A stretch of DNA of 64,000 bases, taken from Pectobacterium brasiliense (GTDB lineage Bacteria; Pseudomonadota; Gammaproteobacteria; Enterobacterales; Enterobacteriaceae). The stretch spans positions 62,001 to 126,000 of the forward strand of contig NZ_JACGFN010000001.1 of the NCBI RefSeq assembly GCF_016950255.1, written 5' to 3'. Position numbers and translations under genes: made by a program. Position 1 is the stretch's first letter, and every line of letters starts with the position of its first letter. Below are positions 44,856 through 53,430 of the stretch, piece after piece. The notes under the pieces were generated by a model, which saw only the letters and a program-made list of their open reading frames with translations, made no database searches and was not told where the DNA came from.

Positions 44856-45949
44856 CAGAACCCAATTTTATTGAACGCGATGCGGCGAAGATTACCGCCG
44901 AAATGATCGCGAAATATGAAACTGATTCGGGGAAAACACTCTATCCGGCGCAGGCCGAACGCCTGCTGATTAACCTCTTTGCCTACCGGGAAACTTTATT
45001 GCGTAGTGCGGTCCAGGAAGCCGCCAAGCAGAACCTGGTTGCGTTTGCTCGTGCACCGATGCTGGATTACCTGGCAGAACTGGTCGGCGTCTACCGTTTG
45101 GCGGCGCAGCCGGCACGTGCAGAGCTTCGCTTTACTCCTGAAACACCGTTAGTCAGCGATCTGCTGATTCCTGCGGGCACCCGCGTTAGCGCGTCAGACA
45201 GCGTGATTTTCACCACCGACAGCGATGCACTGCTGAGAATGAACGGTAGCGGCGTCACCGTGTTGGCGACCTGTACCGAAAGTGGCGATGTGGGTAATGA
45301 CTGGCTGCCTGCCCAGATCAGTACGCTGTTGGATGAGATTGGCGACAGCGATTTAAGCGTCATCAATATCACCAAAAGCAGCGGCGGTTCCGCCGAGGAA
45401 GATGACGATCGCCTGCGTGAACGTGTTCAGCTGGCACCGGAATCGTTCAGTACGGCGGGATCGAAGCTGGCGTATCGCTTCCATGCGATGCGGGCACACC
45501 AAAACATTGTCGATGTGGCGGTGATGTCGCCCGAACCGGGTGAAGTGGTGCTGTATCCGTTGCTCAGCACGGGGTTGCCGGACAGCAGCTTGCTCTCGCT
45601 GGTGGAAAGTTTTTGCTCCGACGAACAGGTGCGTCCACTGACGGATTTTGTTTCCGCCAAATCACCCACGCAGGTGGATTACGCCATCAGCGCCAAATTG
45701 ACGCTGTTTAACGGCGAACAGGCTGGCGTCGTTCAGGCCGCCGCAGAAAAAGCGGTTCAGGCCTGGGTTGAAACCCGTACCGCCACGTTGGGGCGCGACA
45801 TTGTCCCAAGCCAGATTATCGCCACGTTATCCATCCCCGGTGTGTATCAGGTGGAGCTCGTTTCGCCGTCATTGATGGTGCTTGATGACAGTGAATGGGC
45901 GAACTGTACGGGAATCAATGTCAGCGTCGTCGGGGTGTCGAATGGCTGA
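44846..45949 (+). CDS. Baseplate wedge protein gpJ
   Basis: 367 aa, baseplate J family (PF04865 type). Typical segments: PNFIERDAAKITAEMIAKYE, RAPMLDYLAELVGVYRLAAQ, GGSAEEDDDRLRERVQLAPES, and the C-terminal VVGVSNG. It forms the wedge frame with gpI and gpW. It overlaps gpI by 8 bases. Confidence 0.92.
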   Translation: MALTEPNFIERDAAKITAEMIAKYETDSGKTLYPAQAERLLINLFAYRETLLRSAVQEAAKQNLVAFARAPMLDYLAELVGVYRLAAQPARAELRFTPETPLVSDLLIPAGTRVSASDSVIFTTDSDALLRMNGSGVTVLATCTESGDVGNDWLPAQISTLLDEIGDSDLSVINITKSSGGSAEEDDDRLRERVQLAPESFSTAGSKLAYRFHAMRAHQNIVDVAVMSPEPGEVVLYPLLSTGLPDSSLLSLVESFCSDEQVRPLTDFVSAKSPTQVDYAISAKLTLFNGEQAGVVQAAAEKAVQAWVETRTATLGRDIVPSQIIATLSIPGVYQVELVSPSLMVLDDSEWANCTGINVSVVGVSNG

Positions 45950-46523
45950 TTCACTACAACTGTTGCCACCGCCATTGGCGGCTGACGCCAGCTTTCGTTC
46001 GCTGGCGGAGCTGGCCGACCGCTTTGATGACATCGATCTGAATGCTTTGCTGGTTTATCTGATCGATATCACTGAAGGCAGCGCCTTGCCCTGGTTGGCA
46101 GAGCAGTTCTCGTTGTTTGGCGACGGCTGGGAATTAGCGGAGTCGGATGACTCCAAACGTGCGCTGATCAAGGCCGCTATCGATCTGCATCGCAGTAAGG
46201 GTACGCCTTGGAGCATTAAAGAGATCATCCGCCGCTTCGGCTTCGGTGACAGTACGCTGATCGAGAACATTGGCCACCTGAGCTACGACGGCGAAGCCAC
46301 CTACAACAACCTTTATGTGCACGGTGATAAAGCGGCGTGGGCGGTTTATCGCGTACTGCTAAAACAACCGATTACCAACGATCAGGTCAGAATGCTGCGC
46401 AATGCCATTGGGATGTTTGCCCCGGCAAGGTGCCACCTGGCCAGTATCGAATATTGGGAAGTGCCTATCCGCTACAACCGGACGGCAATATACGACAGTA
46501 ACTACAATCATGGGAGCGCTTGA
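45942..46523 (+). CDS. Baseplate protein gpI
   Basis: 193 aa, P2 gpI family (tail_P2_I), which connects wedges to fibres: LLPPPLAADASFRSLAELADRF, LPWLAEQFSLFGDGWELA and HRSKGTPWSIKEIIRRFGFG. The start ATG 45942 is inside the gpJ end. It overlaps the fibre gene region at TGAACATG. Confidence 0.92.
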   Translation: MADSLQLLPPPLAADASFRSLAELADRFDDIDLNALLVYLIDITEGSALPWLAEQFSLFGDGWELAESDDSKRALIKAAIDLHRSKGTPWSIKEIIRRFGFGDSTLIENIGHLSYDGEATYNNLYVHGDKAAWAVYRVLLKQPITNDQVRMLRNAIGMFAPARCHLASIEYWEVPIRYNRTAIYDSNYNHGSA

Positions 46524-46525
46524 AC

Positions 46526-48517
46526 ATGGCGAATTTGTCAGAGAACCCACAATGGGTTGACGGCATTTACCAAATCGAAACGTCAGATCCGGTCGTGGGT
46601 GGACCGGACGGTGTTTCAAACCGGCAGGCTAAAGAGTTAGCTAGTCGTACCAGCTATTTGAAAAAAGAGCAGGAAAAAACGGGCAGCGATCTGGCGAAGC
46701 ACACCGCCGCCGCCGATCCGCATACGCAATATGCACCGAAGGAGAATCCCACCTTTATCGGTACACCGAAAGCGCCAACGCCTGCAACCGACAGCAATAG
46801 TCAGCAGATCGCGACGACGGCATTTGTGCGTTCGGTCGGTGCGACGAAATTGGCTAAAGATCAAAACGGGGCAGATATTCAGGATAGAGAACTGTTTAAC
46901 CGCAATCTGGGTTCATCGCGTGCATACAGTTCTTCTATCTCCATTGGAGGAAGCGCCGGTTTATGGACAACCGCTGAGTTTATTGGCTGGTTAGAAAGTA
47001 AGGGTGCCTTTGTTCACGCCTATTGGGTATGTCGTGGTTCGTGGTCATACGTCCACAATAAAATCATCTCTGACACTGAGTGTGGCCAAATACCACTGGC
47101 TGGTTCTGTTGTTGAGGTCATGGGGCAAAACGATGCCACGACAATCAGGATAACAACGCCTTCAACAACGCCAACTGGGCTTAGTGACTCAGCGAATGCA
47201 CAATTCACCTATGTCTATAACGGTATTGATTATTCTCCAGGTTGGAGACGTGATTACAATACGAAGAATAAACCGACGGCGGCTGATGTTGGCGCGTTAC
47301 CGGTGAATGCAGTGGCTCAGGCAGCGGCAAAACTCGCAACGCCCCGTACCATCAACGGCGTCCCGTTTGATGGCTCGGCCAATATTGCACTGACTCACGC
47401 AAACCTCGGTTTAACTGAAACTGTTAATCTTGCTGCTGGGGCGTTGGAAAAAGCCAAGAATGGCACGGATATTCCAGACAAAGTGGCATTTTACAACAAC
47501 GTGACACTACGTGGCACATTAGTAGATGGTATGACGTTCGCCAACTGTGATAAAGCGGGTGATTATGTTGTTGCGATAAATGATCCCAATACAGTTTCTG
47601 ACATGCCTGTTTATAAAGGGCAGAAATTATACGGATATGGTGTGCTTCATGTCTTTCAGCACGGTAATTTCGTAGGGCAAGAATATATCAATCATAACGG
47701 AGATTGCGCCTGGAGGCAGAAGTGGGATGATGGTATTAATGCGCCTTGGGTTATTGCACTCAGTTCGTCACGCATGCCGACAGCTGCTGATATGGGGGCT
47801 ATAACAAAAACAGATGCTGATAATCATTATGTTCATCAGGGGTCATCAGGTGTTATCTATCAGGACAGTGATCTTGCATGGGATAGCCCTACTGGTGCGT
47901 ATTTAAAAGATAATGGTACACATTCATCCCTAATTTGGCATATGGGTTTAAATACCGGCTCTGTATCAGCAGCCCAGTTTTATTTTGACTTTGCTAATGG
48001 CGGAATAAAATATCGAAGCTCTCGTGACAATAGTGGTTTTGAAAAACCGTGGGCGCGTATTTATACCGATCAGGATAAACCTACGGCTGCTGAGATTGGG
48101 GCATTATCTATCAATGAACTTGTTGGTATCCCTATGCCGTGGCCACAGGCAACAGCACCTTCTGGTTGGCTAAAGTGTAACGGACAAACATTTGATAAAA
48201 ATATTTACCCACTTTTAGGGCAAACGTATCCGTCTGGGATATTACCCGATCTCCGCGGTGAGTTTATTCGCGGTTATGATGATGGCCGCAGTATTGATCT
48301 CGGCCGCCAACTACTTTCGCCTCAGGGCTTTACAGTACAGGGGCACACCCATCCGTCAGGGTCGTATAATCGAGGCAGTGGTACTCTGCTGTATACATCT
48401 GTCGGTATGCAGGCAGGGGGCGATAGGGTCTTCTCCGAAACTCGTGAAAACGAGAACGCAGGCACTGAAACTCGCCCCCGTAATATCGCATTTAACTACA
48501 TCGTGAGAGCAGCATAA
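46526..48517 (+). CDS. Tail fibre protein (receptor-binding)
   Basis: 663 aa fibre of the gpH/S type. The N-terminus SENPQWVDGIYQIETSDPVVGGPDG attaches to the baseplate; the shaft includes KPTAADVGALPVNA-type repeats (three: near residues 250, 420 and 520) and TPRTINGVPFDGSANIALTH. The C-terminus has the phage collar-type IPMPWPQATAPSGWLKCNGQ and RGEFIRGYDDGRSIDLGR, ending YIVRAA. It determines host range. A Gin-type core site lies inside (47401-47412), and 228 bases (47522-47749) recur inverted downstream. Base composition drops after about 47.5 kb, consistent with exchange of the C-terminal part. Confidence 0.92.
   Translation: MANLSENPQWVDGIYQIETSDPVVGGPDGVSNRQAKELASRTSYLKKEQEKTGSDLAKHTAAADPHTQYAPKENPTFIGTPKAPTPATDSNSQQIATTAFVRSVGATKLAKDQNGADIQDRELFNRNLGSSRAYSSSISIGGSAGLWTTAEFIGWLESKGAFVHAYWVCRGSWSYVHNKIISDTECGQIPLAGSVVEVMGQNDATTIRITTPSTTPTGLSDSANAQFTYVYNGIDYSPGWRRDYNTKNKPTAADVGALPVNAVAQAAAKLATPRTINGVPFDGSANIALTHANLGLTETVNLAAGALEKAKNGTDIPDKVAFYNNVTLRGTLVDGMTFANCDKAGDYVVAINDPNTVSDMPVYKGQKLYGYGVLHVFQHGNFVGQEYINHNGDCAWRQKWDDGINAPWVIALSSSRMPTAADMGAITKTDADNHYVHQGSSGVIYQDSDLAWDSPTGAYLKDNGTHSSLIWHMGLNTGSVSAAQFYFDFANGGIKYRSSRDNSGFEKPWARIYTDQDKPTAAEIGALSINELVGIPMPWPQATAPSGWLKCNGQTFDKNIYPLLGQTYPSGILPDLRGEFIRGYDDGRSIDLGRQLLSPQGFTVQGHTHPSGSYNRGSGTLLYTSVGMQAGGDRVFSETRENENAGTETRPRNIAFNYIVRAA
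47396..47421. other. Gin/Cin-type crossover site core within the fibre gene
   Basis: AAACCTCGGTTT at 47401-47412 is exactly the palindromic core, with TC centre, of gix/cix sites used by serine DNA invertases in Mu and P1. The base after it (A) and a GAA at the outer right also match the gix consensus; the left arm matches poorly. Gix lies inside the Mu fibre gene in the same way. No second intact site is found in the window. Confidence 0.6.
47522..47749 (+). repeat. Left copy of a 228-bp inverted repeat (within fibre gene)
   Basis: These 228 bases of the fibre gene, from GTAGATGGTATGAC to GCGCCTTGG, recur nearly identically and inverted at 49267-49494. I noticed one mismatch, near 47537. 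The repeats enclose the fibre C-terminus and the tfa gene. Confidence 0.92.
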
Positions 48518-49137
48518 TGAAAAATTATTCTATTGAAGTTAATTCAGCAAAAATGAATGAATCAGGTCTTAGTGTTCAGACAGGTTGGATTACTATTTAT
48601 CAGGTTCATCCAGTAAGCCGAGAATATATTGGCGCTAATTATGAATATTTGCCTATTGGAGTAGGTGTGCCTGCTGGTAGTTATATTGACGTTCCAGAAC
48701 TTCCTCAGGACGGTTTGGCTTTGAGGCGTAGCGCGGATGGAAAGCAGTGGGAGCATGTATCTGACTATCGCGGTCAGACTGTTTATAATACGGAAACCCG
48801 TCAACCTCATAAGGTTACGGATATGGGCGAATTGCAAGCCAATCAGACTTTATTGGTGCCGGCCTCTGAATTTGATAAATGGGTGGATGGACAATGGATA
48901 ACCGATCTGGAAGCTCAACGCCAAGTATTAGTCGCAAATAAAAAAGTGGAACTTAATACCAGATTATCTCAAGCAAGTGAGCGCATTCAGGTACTCAGCG
49001 ATGCCGTTGAGCTAAACCTGGCAACGGAAGAAGAAAAAAATGAGCTGAAAGCGTGGAAAACTTACCGCTTACAGCTCAGTCGAGTTGATGTTAACTCTCC
49101 AGAAGATATTTTTCCTGATATGCCGTCCTTAGCATAA
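48517..49137 (+). CDS. Tail fibre assembly protein (Tfa family)
   Basis: 206 aa Tfa/gpG chaperone that helps fold the fibre tip. Features: GLALRRSADGKQWEHVSDYR near residue 66, VYNTETRQPHKVTDMGEL, and a helical C-terminus EEKNELKAWKTYRLQLSRV. The ATG overlaps the last base of the fibre stop. Tfa is usually specific to its own fibre tip. AT-rich compared with the baseplate genes. Confidence 0.9.
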   Translation: MKNYSIEVNSAKMNESGLSVQTGWITIYQVHPVSREYIGANYEYLPIGVGVPAGSYIDVPELPQDGLALRRSADGKQWEHVSDYRGQTVYNTETRQPHKVTDMGELQANQTLLVPASEFDKWVDGQWITDLEAQRQVLVANKKVELNTRLSQASERIQVLSDAVELNLATEEEKNELKAWKTYRLQLSRVDVNSPEDIFPDMPSLA

Positions 49138-49138
49138 T

Positions 49139-49261
49139 TTAACTAACAGGTTCTTCAGGCCATTCAACGTCGGGGGCTTTTGATGTATCAAGACGCATCA
49201 GCAGCACCCGATATTTTTTCCATGCATTTAATGACTTTTTCTCCTCCTCATTTTCAATGCC
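49139..49261 (-). pseudogene. C-terminal stump of a second, divergent Tfa protein
   Basis: On the minus strand 40 codons read [20 protein letters not shown], then [20 protein letters not shown] and a stop (TAA at 49141-49139). This is a Tfa C-terminus, related to but different from the intact Tfa (NELKAWKTYRLQLSRVDVNS). It is fused upstream to the inverted fibre fragment, with the rest of the gene deleted. Confidence 0.85.
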
Positions 49262-49494
49262 TAAATCCAAGGCGCATTAATACCATCATCCCACTTCTGC
49301 CTCCAGGCGCAATCTCCGTTATGATTGATATATTCTTGCCCTACGAAATTACCGTGCTGAAAGACATGAAGCACACCATATCCGTATAATTTCTGCCCTT
49401 TATAAACAGGCATGTCAGAAACTGTATTGGGATCATTTATCGCAACAACATAATCACCCGCTTTATCACAGTTGGCGAAAGTCATACCATCTAC
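49261..49494 (-). pseudogene. Inverted tail fibre fragment (right copy of 228-bp repeat)
   Basis: Minus-strand fragment encoding residues identical to the intact fibre (MTFANCDKAGDYVVAINDPN through [10 protein letters not shown]), then I and a TAG stop at the junction with the Tfa stump. It is the right arm of the inverted repeat whose left arm lies at 47522-47749. It represents what is left of the alternative fibre cassette. The repeat ends exactly where the invertase remnant begins (49494/49495). Confidence 0.9.
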
Positions 49495-49638
49495 ACCGTG
49501 CCAGCGATGTTAGCGACAGGGGCCACGCGCCTTCAGGTGGCGAATGTCGTCGATGTATCAGAGAAAACCATCTATAAATACTTTCCCACGAGTAAGAGGA
49601 ACGGTGTTCCTGTCACCGACTCACGTACATCGCGATAG
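49495..49638 (+). pseudogene. C-terminal remnant of a Gin/Pin-type serine DNA invertase
   Basis: The frame reads VPAMLATGATRLQVANVVDV, then SEKTIYKYFPTSKRN, and continues to TAG at 49636. This is the C-terminal helix-turn-helix of Mu Gin/P1 Cin-family invertases (compare the AAGTPRQKVAIIYDV...LYKRFPA pattern of Gin). The catalytic N-terminal domain is gone. It explains the gix-type core in the fibre gene and the inverted fibre copy. Confidence 0.8.
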
Positions 49639-49732
49639 CAATTTCCTTTGCGTCAGAATCACCAGAACCCCACCAAACATGTTATTTTCATTGATAAGTT
49701 CTTTACTGTGTCGCCGAAAATGAGAGGCCAGC

Positions 49733-50701
49733 ATGGATTACACCAAAATTATTAAAGAAGTGGGGCGCGGGAAAAATCATGCGCGTGATGTCGATCAGGC
49801 AACGGCTTATGAACTTTATAGCGCGATGTTGCGCGGTGACGTGCCGGAGCTGGAGCTCGGTGGGTTGTTGATTGCATTTCGTATCAAAGGTGAATCCGAA
49901 GCCGAGATGCTGGGTTTTTATCAGGCGATGAATGAGCATGTGTTGCGCCTGACCCCGCCTGCGGGCTTTCCTATGCCCATCGTGCTTCCCAGTTATAACG
50001 GGGCGCGGAAGCAGGCAAACCTGACGCCACTGTTGGCGCTGCTGTTGGCAAAATTGGGTTTTCCGGTTGTGGTTCACGGCGTAAGCGACGATCCGACCCG
50101 CGTTACCAGTGCCGAAATTTTGCGTAATCTTGGCGTGACGATTGCGGAGAATGCCGAGCAGGCGCAGCAGGAGCTTGATAACGGCAGCCCGGTTTTTATC
50201 CCTGTCTCGACGCTGTGCCCGGCCATCGATCGCCAGTTACAACTGCGCTGGCGGATGGGGGTGCGTAATAGTAGCCACACGCTGGCTAAGGTGGCGACAC
50301 CGTTTGGTGAAAGCGGCGCGCTGCGCGTTGCCAGCGTTTCCCATCCTGAATATGTTTCCCGCGTGGGGACGTTTTTTAATGACATCAACGGGCGCGCACT
50401 TCTGATGCACGGCACGGAAGGGGAGGTTTATGCCAACCCGCAGCGCTGCCCAGAAATTCATTTTATCCATCAGCAAAATACCAAAGTACTGCAGCTTCGG
50501 CAGGAGATCAGCGTCGCACCCGATGCATTGCCGATTGCGAAAGATGCTGCAACCACGGCGCGCTGGACGGTACAGTGCTTGACGGGTGAAATTGCCATCC
50601 CGCAAGCGATCCGTCTGCAACTGGCGTGCTGTCTGGTTGCTGCCGGCGAAGCGGCGACAATGGAACAGGCTGTCGCCACGATTAAGAAACGCCTTGGCTG
50701 A
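49733..50701 (+). CDS. ybiB: YbiB, TrpD2-type nucleic-acid-binding protein
   Basis: 322 aa protein of glycosyltransferase family 3 fold, homologous to anthranilate phosphoribosyltransferase but in E. coli a nucleic-acid-binding protein without that activity. MDYTKIIKEVGRGKNHARDV and IVLPSYNGARKQANLTPLLA match E. coli YbiB almost exactly, as does RALLMHGTEGEVYANPQRCP. In E. coli it lies next to dinG, and it is LexA-linked there. Here it marks the right border of the accessory region. Confidence 0.93.
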   Translation: MDYTKIIKEVGRGKNHARDVDQATAYELYSAMLRGDVPELELGGLLIAFRIKGESEAEMLGFYQAMNEHVLRLTPPAGFPMPIVLPSYNGARKQANLTPLLALLLAKLGFPVVVHGVSDDPTRVTSAEILRNLGVTIAENAEQAQQELDNGSPVFIPVSTLCPAIDRQLQLRWRMGVRNSSHTLAKVATPFGESGALRVASVSHPEYVSRVGTFFNDINGRALLMHGTEGEVYANPQRCPEIHFIHQQNTKVLQLRQEISVAPDALPIAKDAATTARWTVQCLTGEIAIPQAIRLQLACCLVAAGEAATMEQAVATIKKRLG

Positions 50702-50787
50702 TTGGTTTGCCGGAGCGGATTCGGACGCGGTTTACCGCGCCACTTCACGCAGCCAGGCGGCTGCCATTTGAAGAGAGAAGGAATAGT

Positions 50788-52656
50788 ATGCAACAGGTAG
50801 CGGACTATTTTAACGCCTTGAATCGCGACTATCTTGCGGTTCATCAGGCGAAAGAAGAACTGTTTTGGCAACTGTATATGGGAACGGGCAACGATGACGT
50901 GTCCGAGCGTTTCTCTGCCGCAGAAAGTGCGTATAAGCGTTTTATTTCGCAGCCGCAACGTCTGGCTGAGCTAAGAACCCATCTTGCGACACTGGAAAAC
51001 AGCCCGCGTGATGAGCAACAGCAGGCACTGTCGCATGGTTTGCAAGGCTGGTATCGGTTTTTCGATTGCAATGTGATAGAAGATCCGCAGGCTCAGGCGC
51101 TGATGGATGAGATTATCACCGCCGAAAGTGCGCTATACGCCAAGCGTAAATCCTATGAAATGACGCATCTGGATGCCAAAGGTGAGCGTGTTTCCGCCTC
51201 GCTAGGAGAACTGCTGACCAACCAGACGACCAATGATACCGAAGCCTATCGTCAAAGTTCCCAGCAGGCGCTGCGCGATCTCGAACAGTGGCTGTTGCAG
51301 AATGGCTTCCCTGAGCTGATTTCACTGCGTAACCGCTTTGCCCGTCAGATGGGCTACCGCAACTATTTTGACTATAAGGTCAACAAGACGGAGCGGATGA
51401 CGCCGGAGCAGCTTTTTGCCATCCTCGATCCTTTTGAAGAACAGACGCGTGAAGCGAATACTCGCAGCCTGAAAAATCTGGCGGATGAAAAGGGCGAGGA
51501 GGCTCTGCAGCCGTGGAATATTCGCTATGCCAGCGCGGGCGATGTGACGCGTCAACTCGATCCCTATTTTCCTTTCTCTGCGTCGCTGGAGCGTTGGATC
51601 AACAGCTTTAAGCGTCTGCGTATTGGGTTTAACGGTGCAGAAATGCAGCTCGATTTGCTGGTGCGCAAAGGGAAATACGAGAACGGCTTTATGCATGGCC
51701 CGGTGCCGCCGTTTGTGCAGGAAGGAAATTGGGTTCCGGCACGGATTAATTTCACCAGTCTGGCAAAGCCGGATCAAATTGGCAGCGGTGCCAGTGGCAT
51801 TAATACGCTGTTTCATGAAGGTGGGCACGCCGCGCATTTTGCCAATATTCGGCAGAACGCCCCCTGCTTTTCGCAGGAGTTCCCGCCAACCTCAATGGCG
51901 TATGCAGAAACGCAGTCCATGTTCTGCGACAGCCTGTTGGGTGATGCCGACTGGTTAAAACGCTATGCAAAGAATGCGCAGGGAGAGACGATTCCTGATG
52001 AGTTAATCCGTGCGGATATCAGCACGCAGCAGCCAATGCGAGCCTTTAGTGAGCGACACATCTTGCTGGTGCCGTATTTTGAGTGGCAACTCTATTCGTG
52101 GGACGACGAAGCGCGTACGCCAGAAGCGATGACGAAACTGGCGCGCGACACCGAACAGCGTATTTTGGGCATTAGTGGTAGCCCGCGCCCGACGCTGGCG
52201 ATCCCTCATCTGCTGTCTATGGAGTCGGCGTGTTCTTATCAGGGATACCTGCTGGCATTGATGGCGGTGGAGCAGACGCGCAGCTATTTCCTGCAACGTG
52301 ACGGTTACCTGACGGATAACCCGGCTATCGGCCCTGATTTGGCACAACACTATTGGCATCCGGGCAATAGCGTAAGTCATGACGATACGCTGCGTAGCCT
52401 AACCGGTGAAGGCTTCAACCCCGCTTATCTGGCGCAGGCCTGTAATCTGACGGTTGATGAAGCCTGGCAACAGGCGGAAGGGATGATGGCGAAGGCGGCG
52501 GGTCGTCCTCAGCCTGCTGCGGATTTCGATCTGTCTGCGCGTATTCGCGTGGTCGATGGTAGTCGCGTGCTGGCGGATAATGAACAGAGCGACGAGAAGA
52601 TGTGCCAAGATTTTGCGGCGTTTATTGAACGAGAATATCCGCGTTCGCAGGCATAA
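50788..52656 (+). CDS. M3-like zinc metallopeptidase
   Basis: 622 aa cytoplasmic peptidase. The zinc motif HEGGH (NTLFHEGGHAAHFANI, about residue 342) is a HExxH variant, with a downstream AETQSMFCDS supplying the third ligand glutamate near 372. The overall layout (helical, about 600 residues) is that of M3/M2-type oligopeptidases, but it is not Dcp or PrlC. Start ATG 50788 with AGAGAAGGA in front. Function and substrate unknown; secreted signal absent. Confidence 0.8.
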   Translation: MQQVADYFNALNRDYLAVHQAKEELFWQLYMGTGNDDVSERFSAAESAYKRFISQPQRLAELRTHLATLENSPRDEQQQALSHGLQGWYRFFDCNVIEDPQAQALMDEIITAESALYAKRKSYEMTHLDAKGERVSASLGELLTNQTTNDTEAYRQSSQQALRDLEQWLLQNGFPELISLRNRFARQMGYRNYFDYKVNKTERMTPEQLFAILDPFEEQTREANTRSLKNLADEKGEEALQPWNIRYASAGDVTRQLDPYFPFSASLERWINSFKRLRIGFNGAEMQLDLLVRKGKYENGFMHGPVPPFVQEGNWVPARINFTSLAKPDQIGSGASGINTLFHEGGHAAHFANIRQNAPCFSQEFPPTSMAYAETQSMFCDSLLGDADWLKRYAKNAQGETIPDELIRADISTQQPMRAFSERHILLVPYFEWQLYSWDDEARTPEAMTKLARDTEQRILGISGSPRPTLAIPHLLSMESACSYQGYLLALMAVEQTRSYFLQRDGYLTDNPAIGPDLAQHYWHPGNSVSHDDTLRSLTGEGFNPAYLAQACNLTVDEAWQQAEGMMAKAAGRPQPAADFDLSARIRVVDGSRVLADNEQSDEKMCQDFAAFIEREYPRSQA

Positions 52657-52682
52657 CGTTCGCTGACATCGCGAGTAAGAAA

Positions 52683-52702
52683 AAGGGGGCGAAAGCCCCC
52701 TT
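52683..52702. terminator. Bidirectional terminator between peptidase gene and glnQ
   Basis: AAGGGGGC (52683-52690) with GCCCCCTT (52695-52702), loop GAAA. On the minus strand the A-run on the left becomes a good T-tract for glnQ; on the plus strand TTGTT follows. Confidence 0.85.
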
Positions 52703-52707
52703 GTTGA

Positions 52708-53430
52708 TCAAGATACGTGTTGCAGGAATTCACGCAGACGGTCGCTGGGTGGATTCGTAATCAGCGTTTCCGGGTCGCCATCTTCTGCGATGCGGCCTTT
52801 ATCAATAAAGATCAGACGCGAAGCCACTTTATGAGCAAAGCCCACTTCGTGAGTGACGATGACCATCGTCATGCCTTCTTCGGCCAGATCTTTCATGACG
52901 GTCAGCACTTCATGACGCAGTTCCGGATCGAGTGCAGAGGTCGGCTCATCAAACAGCATTAGCTTCGGTTTAACCGCTAACGCGCGGGCGATGGCTACAC
53001 GCTGCTGCTGACCACCGGAAAGCTCGGAAGGGTAGTGATGCGCGCGTTCTGACAGACCCACTTTCGCCAGCAATTCCAGTGCCAGCTTCTCGGCATCGGC
53101 TTTACTTGCGTCGCGAACCCGAATAGGGCCGAACGCGACGTTTTCCAACGCGGTAAGATGCGGGAACAGATAAAACTGCTGGAATACCATCCCGGCTTCC
53201 TGACGGATTAAACGCTCGTCAACGCGCGGATCGTTTACTTTAAGGCCATCAACAACCAACTCACCGCTGGTAATGTCTTCCAGCTTGTTGATGCAGCGCA
53301 GCAGCGTGGACTTACCCGAACCTGAAGGCCCGATGATGACCACAACTTCACCCTGACCGATGGTGAGATCAATATTGTGTAAGACCTGTGTCTTGCCAAA
53401 GTGTTTGGATACGTTTTTAAATTCAATCAT
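52708..53430 (-). CDS. glnQ: Glutamine ABC transporter ATPase GlnQ
   Basis: 240 aa ATPase for high-affinity glutamine uptake. Walker [10 protein letters not shown] (about residue 33), signature [15 protein letters not shown] (about 133), Walker [15 protein letters not shown] (about 155) and H-loop IVTHE. It overlaps glnP by 4 bases. Close to E. coli GlnQ in length and sequence. Confidence 0.95.
   Translation of the reverse strand: MIEFKNVSKHFGKTQVLHNIDLTIGQGEVVVIIGPSGSGKSTLLRCINKLEDITSGELVVDGLKVNDPRVDERLIRQEAGMVFQQFYLFPHLTALENVAFGPIRVRDASKADAEKLALELLAKVGLSERAHHYPSELSGGQQQRVAIARALAVKPKLMLFDEPTSALDPELRHEVLTVMKDLAEEGMTMVIVTHEVGFAHKVASRLIFIDKGRIAEDGDPETLITNPPSDRLREFLQHVS

Noticed and set aside
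49180..49389. A 69-codon plus-strand frame downstream of tfa
   Set aside because: It lies antisense to the inverted fibre and Tfa remnants, which explain this DNA better.
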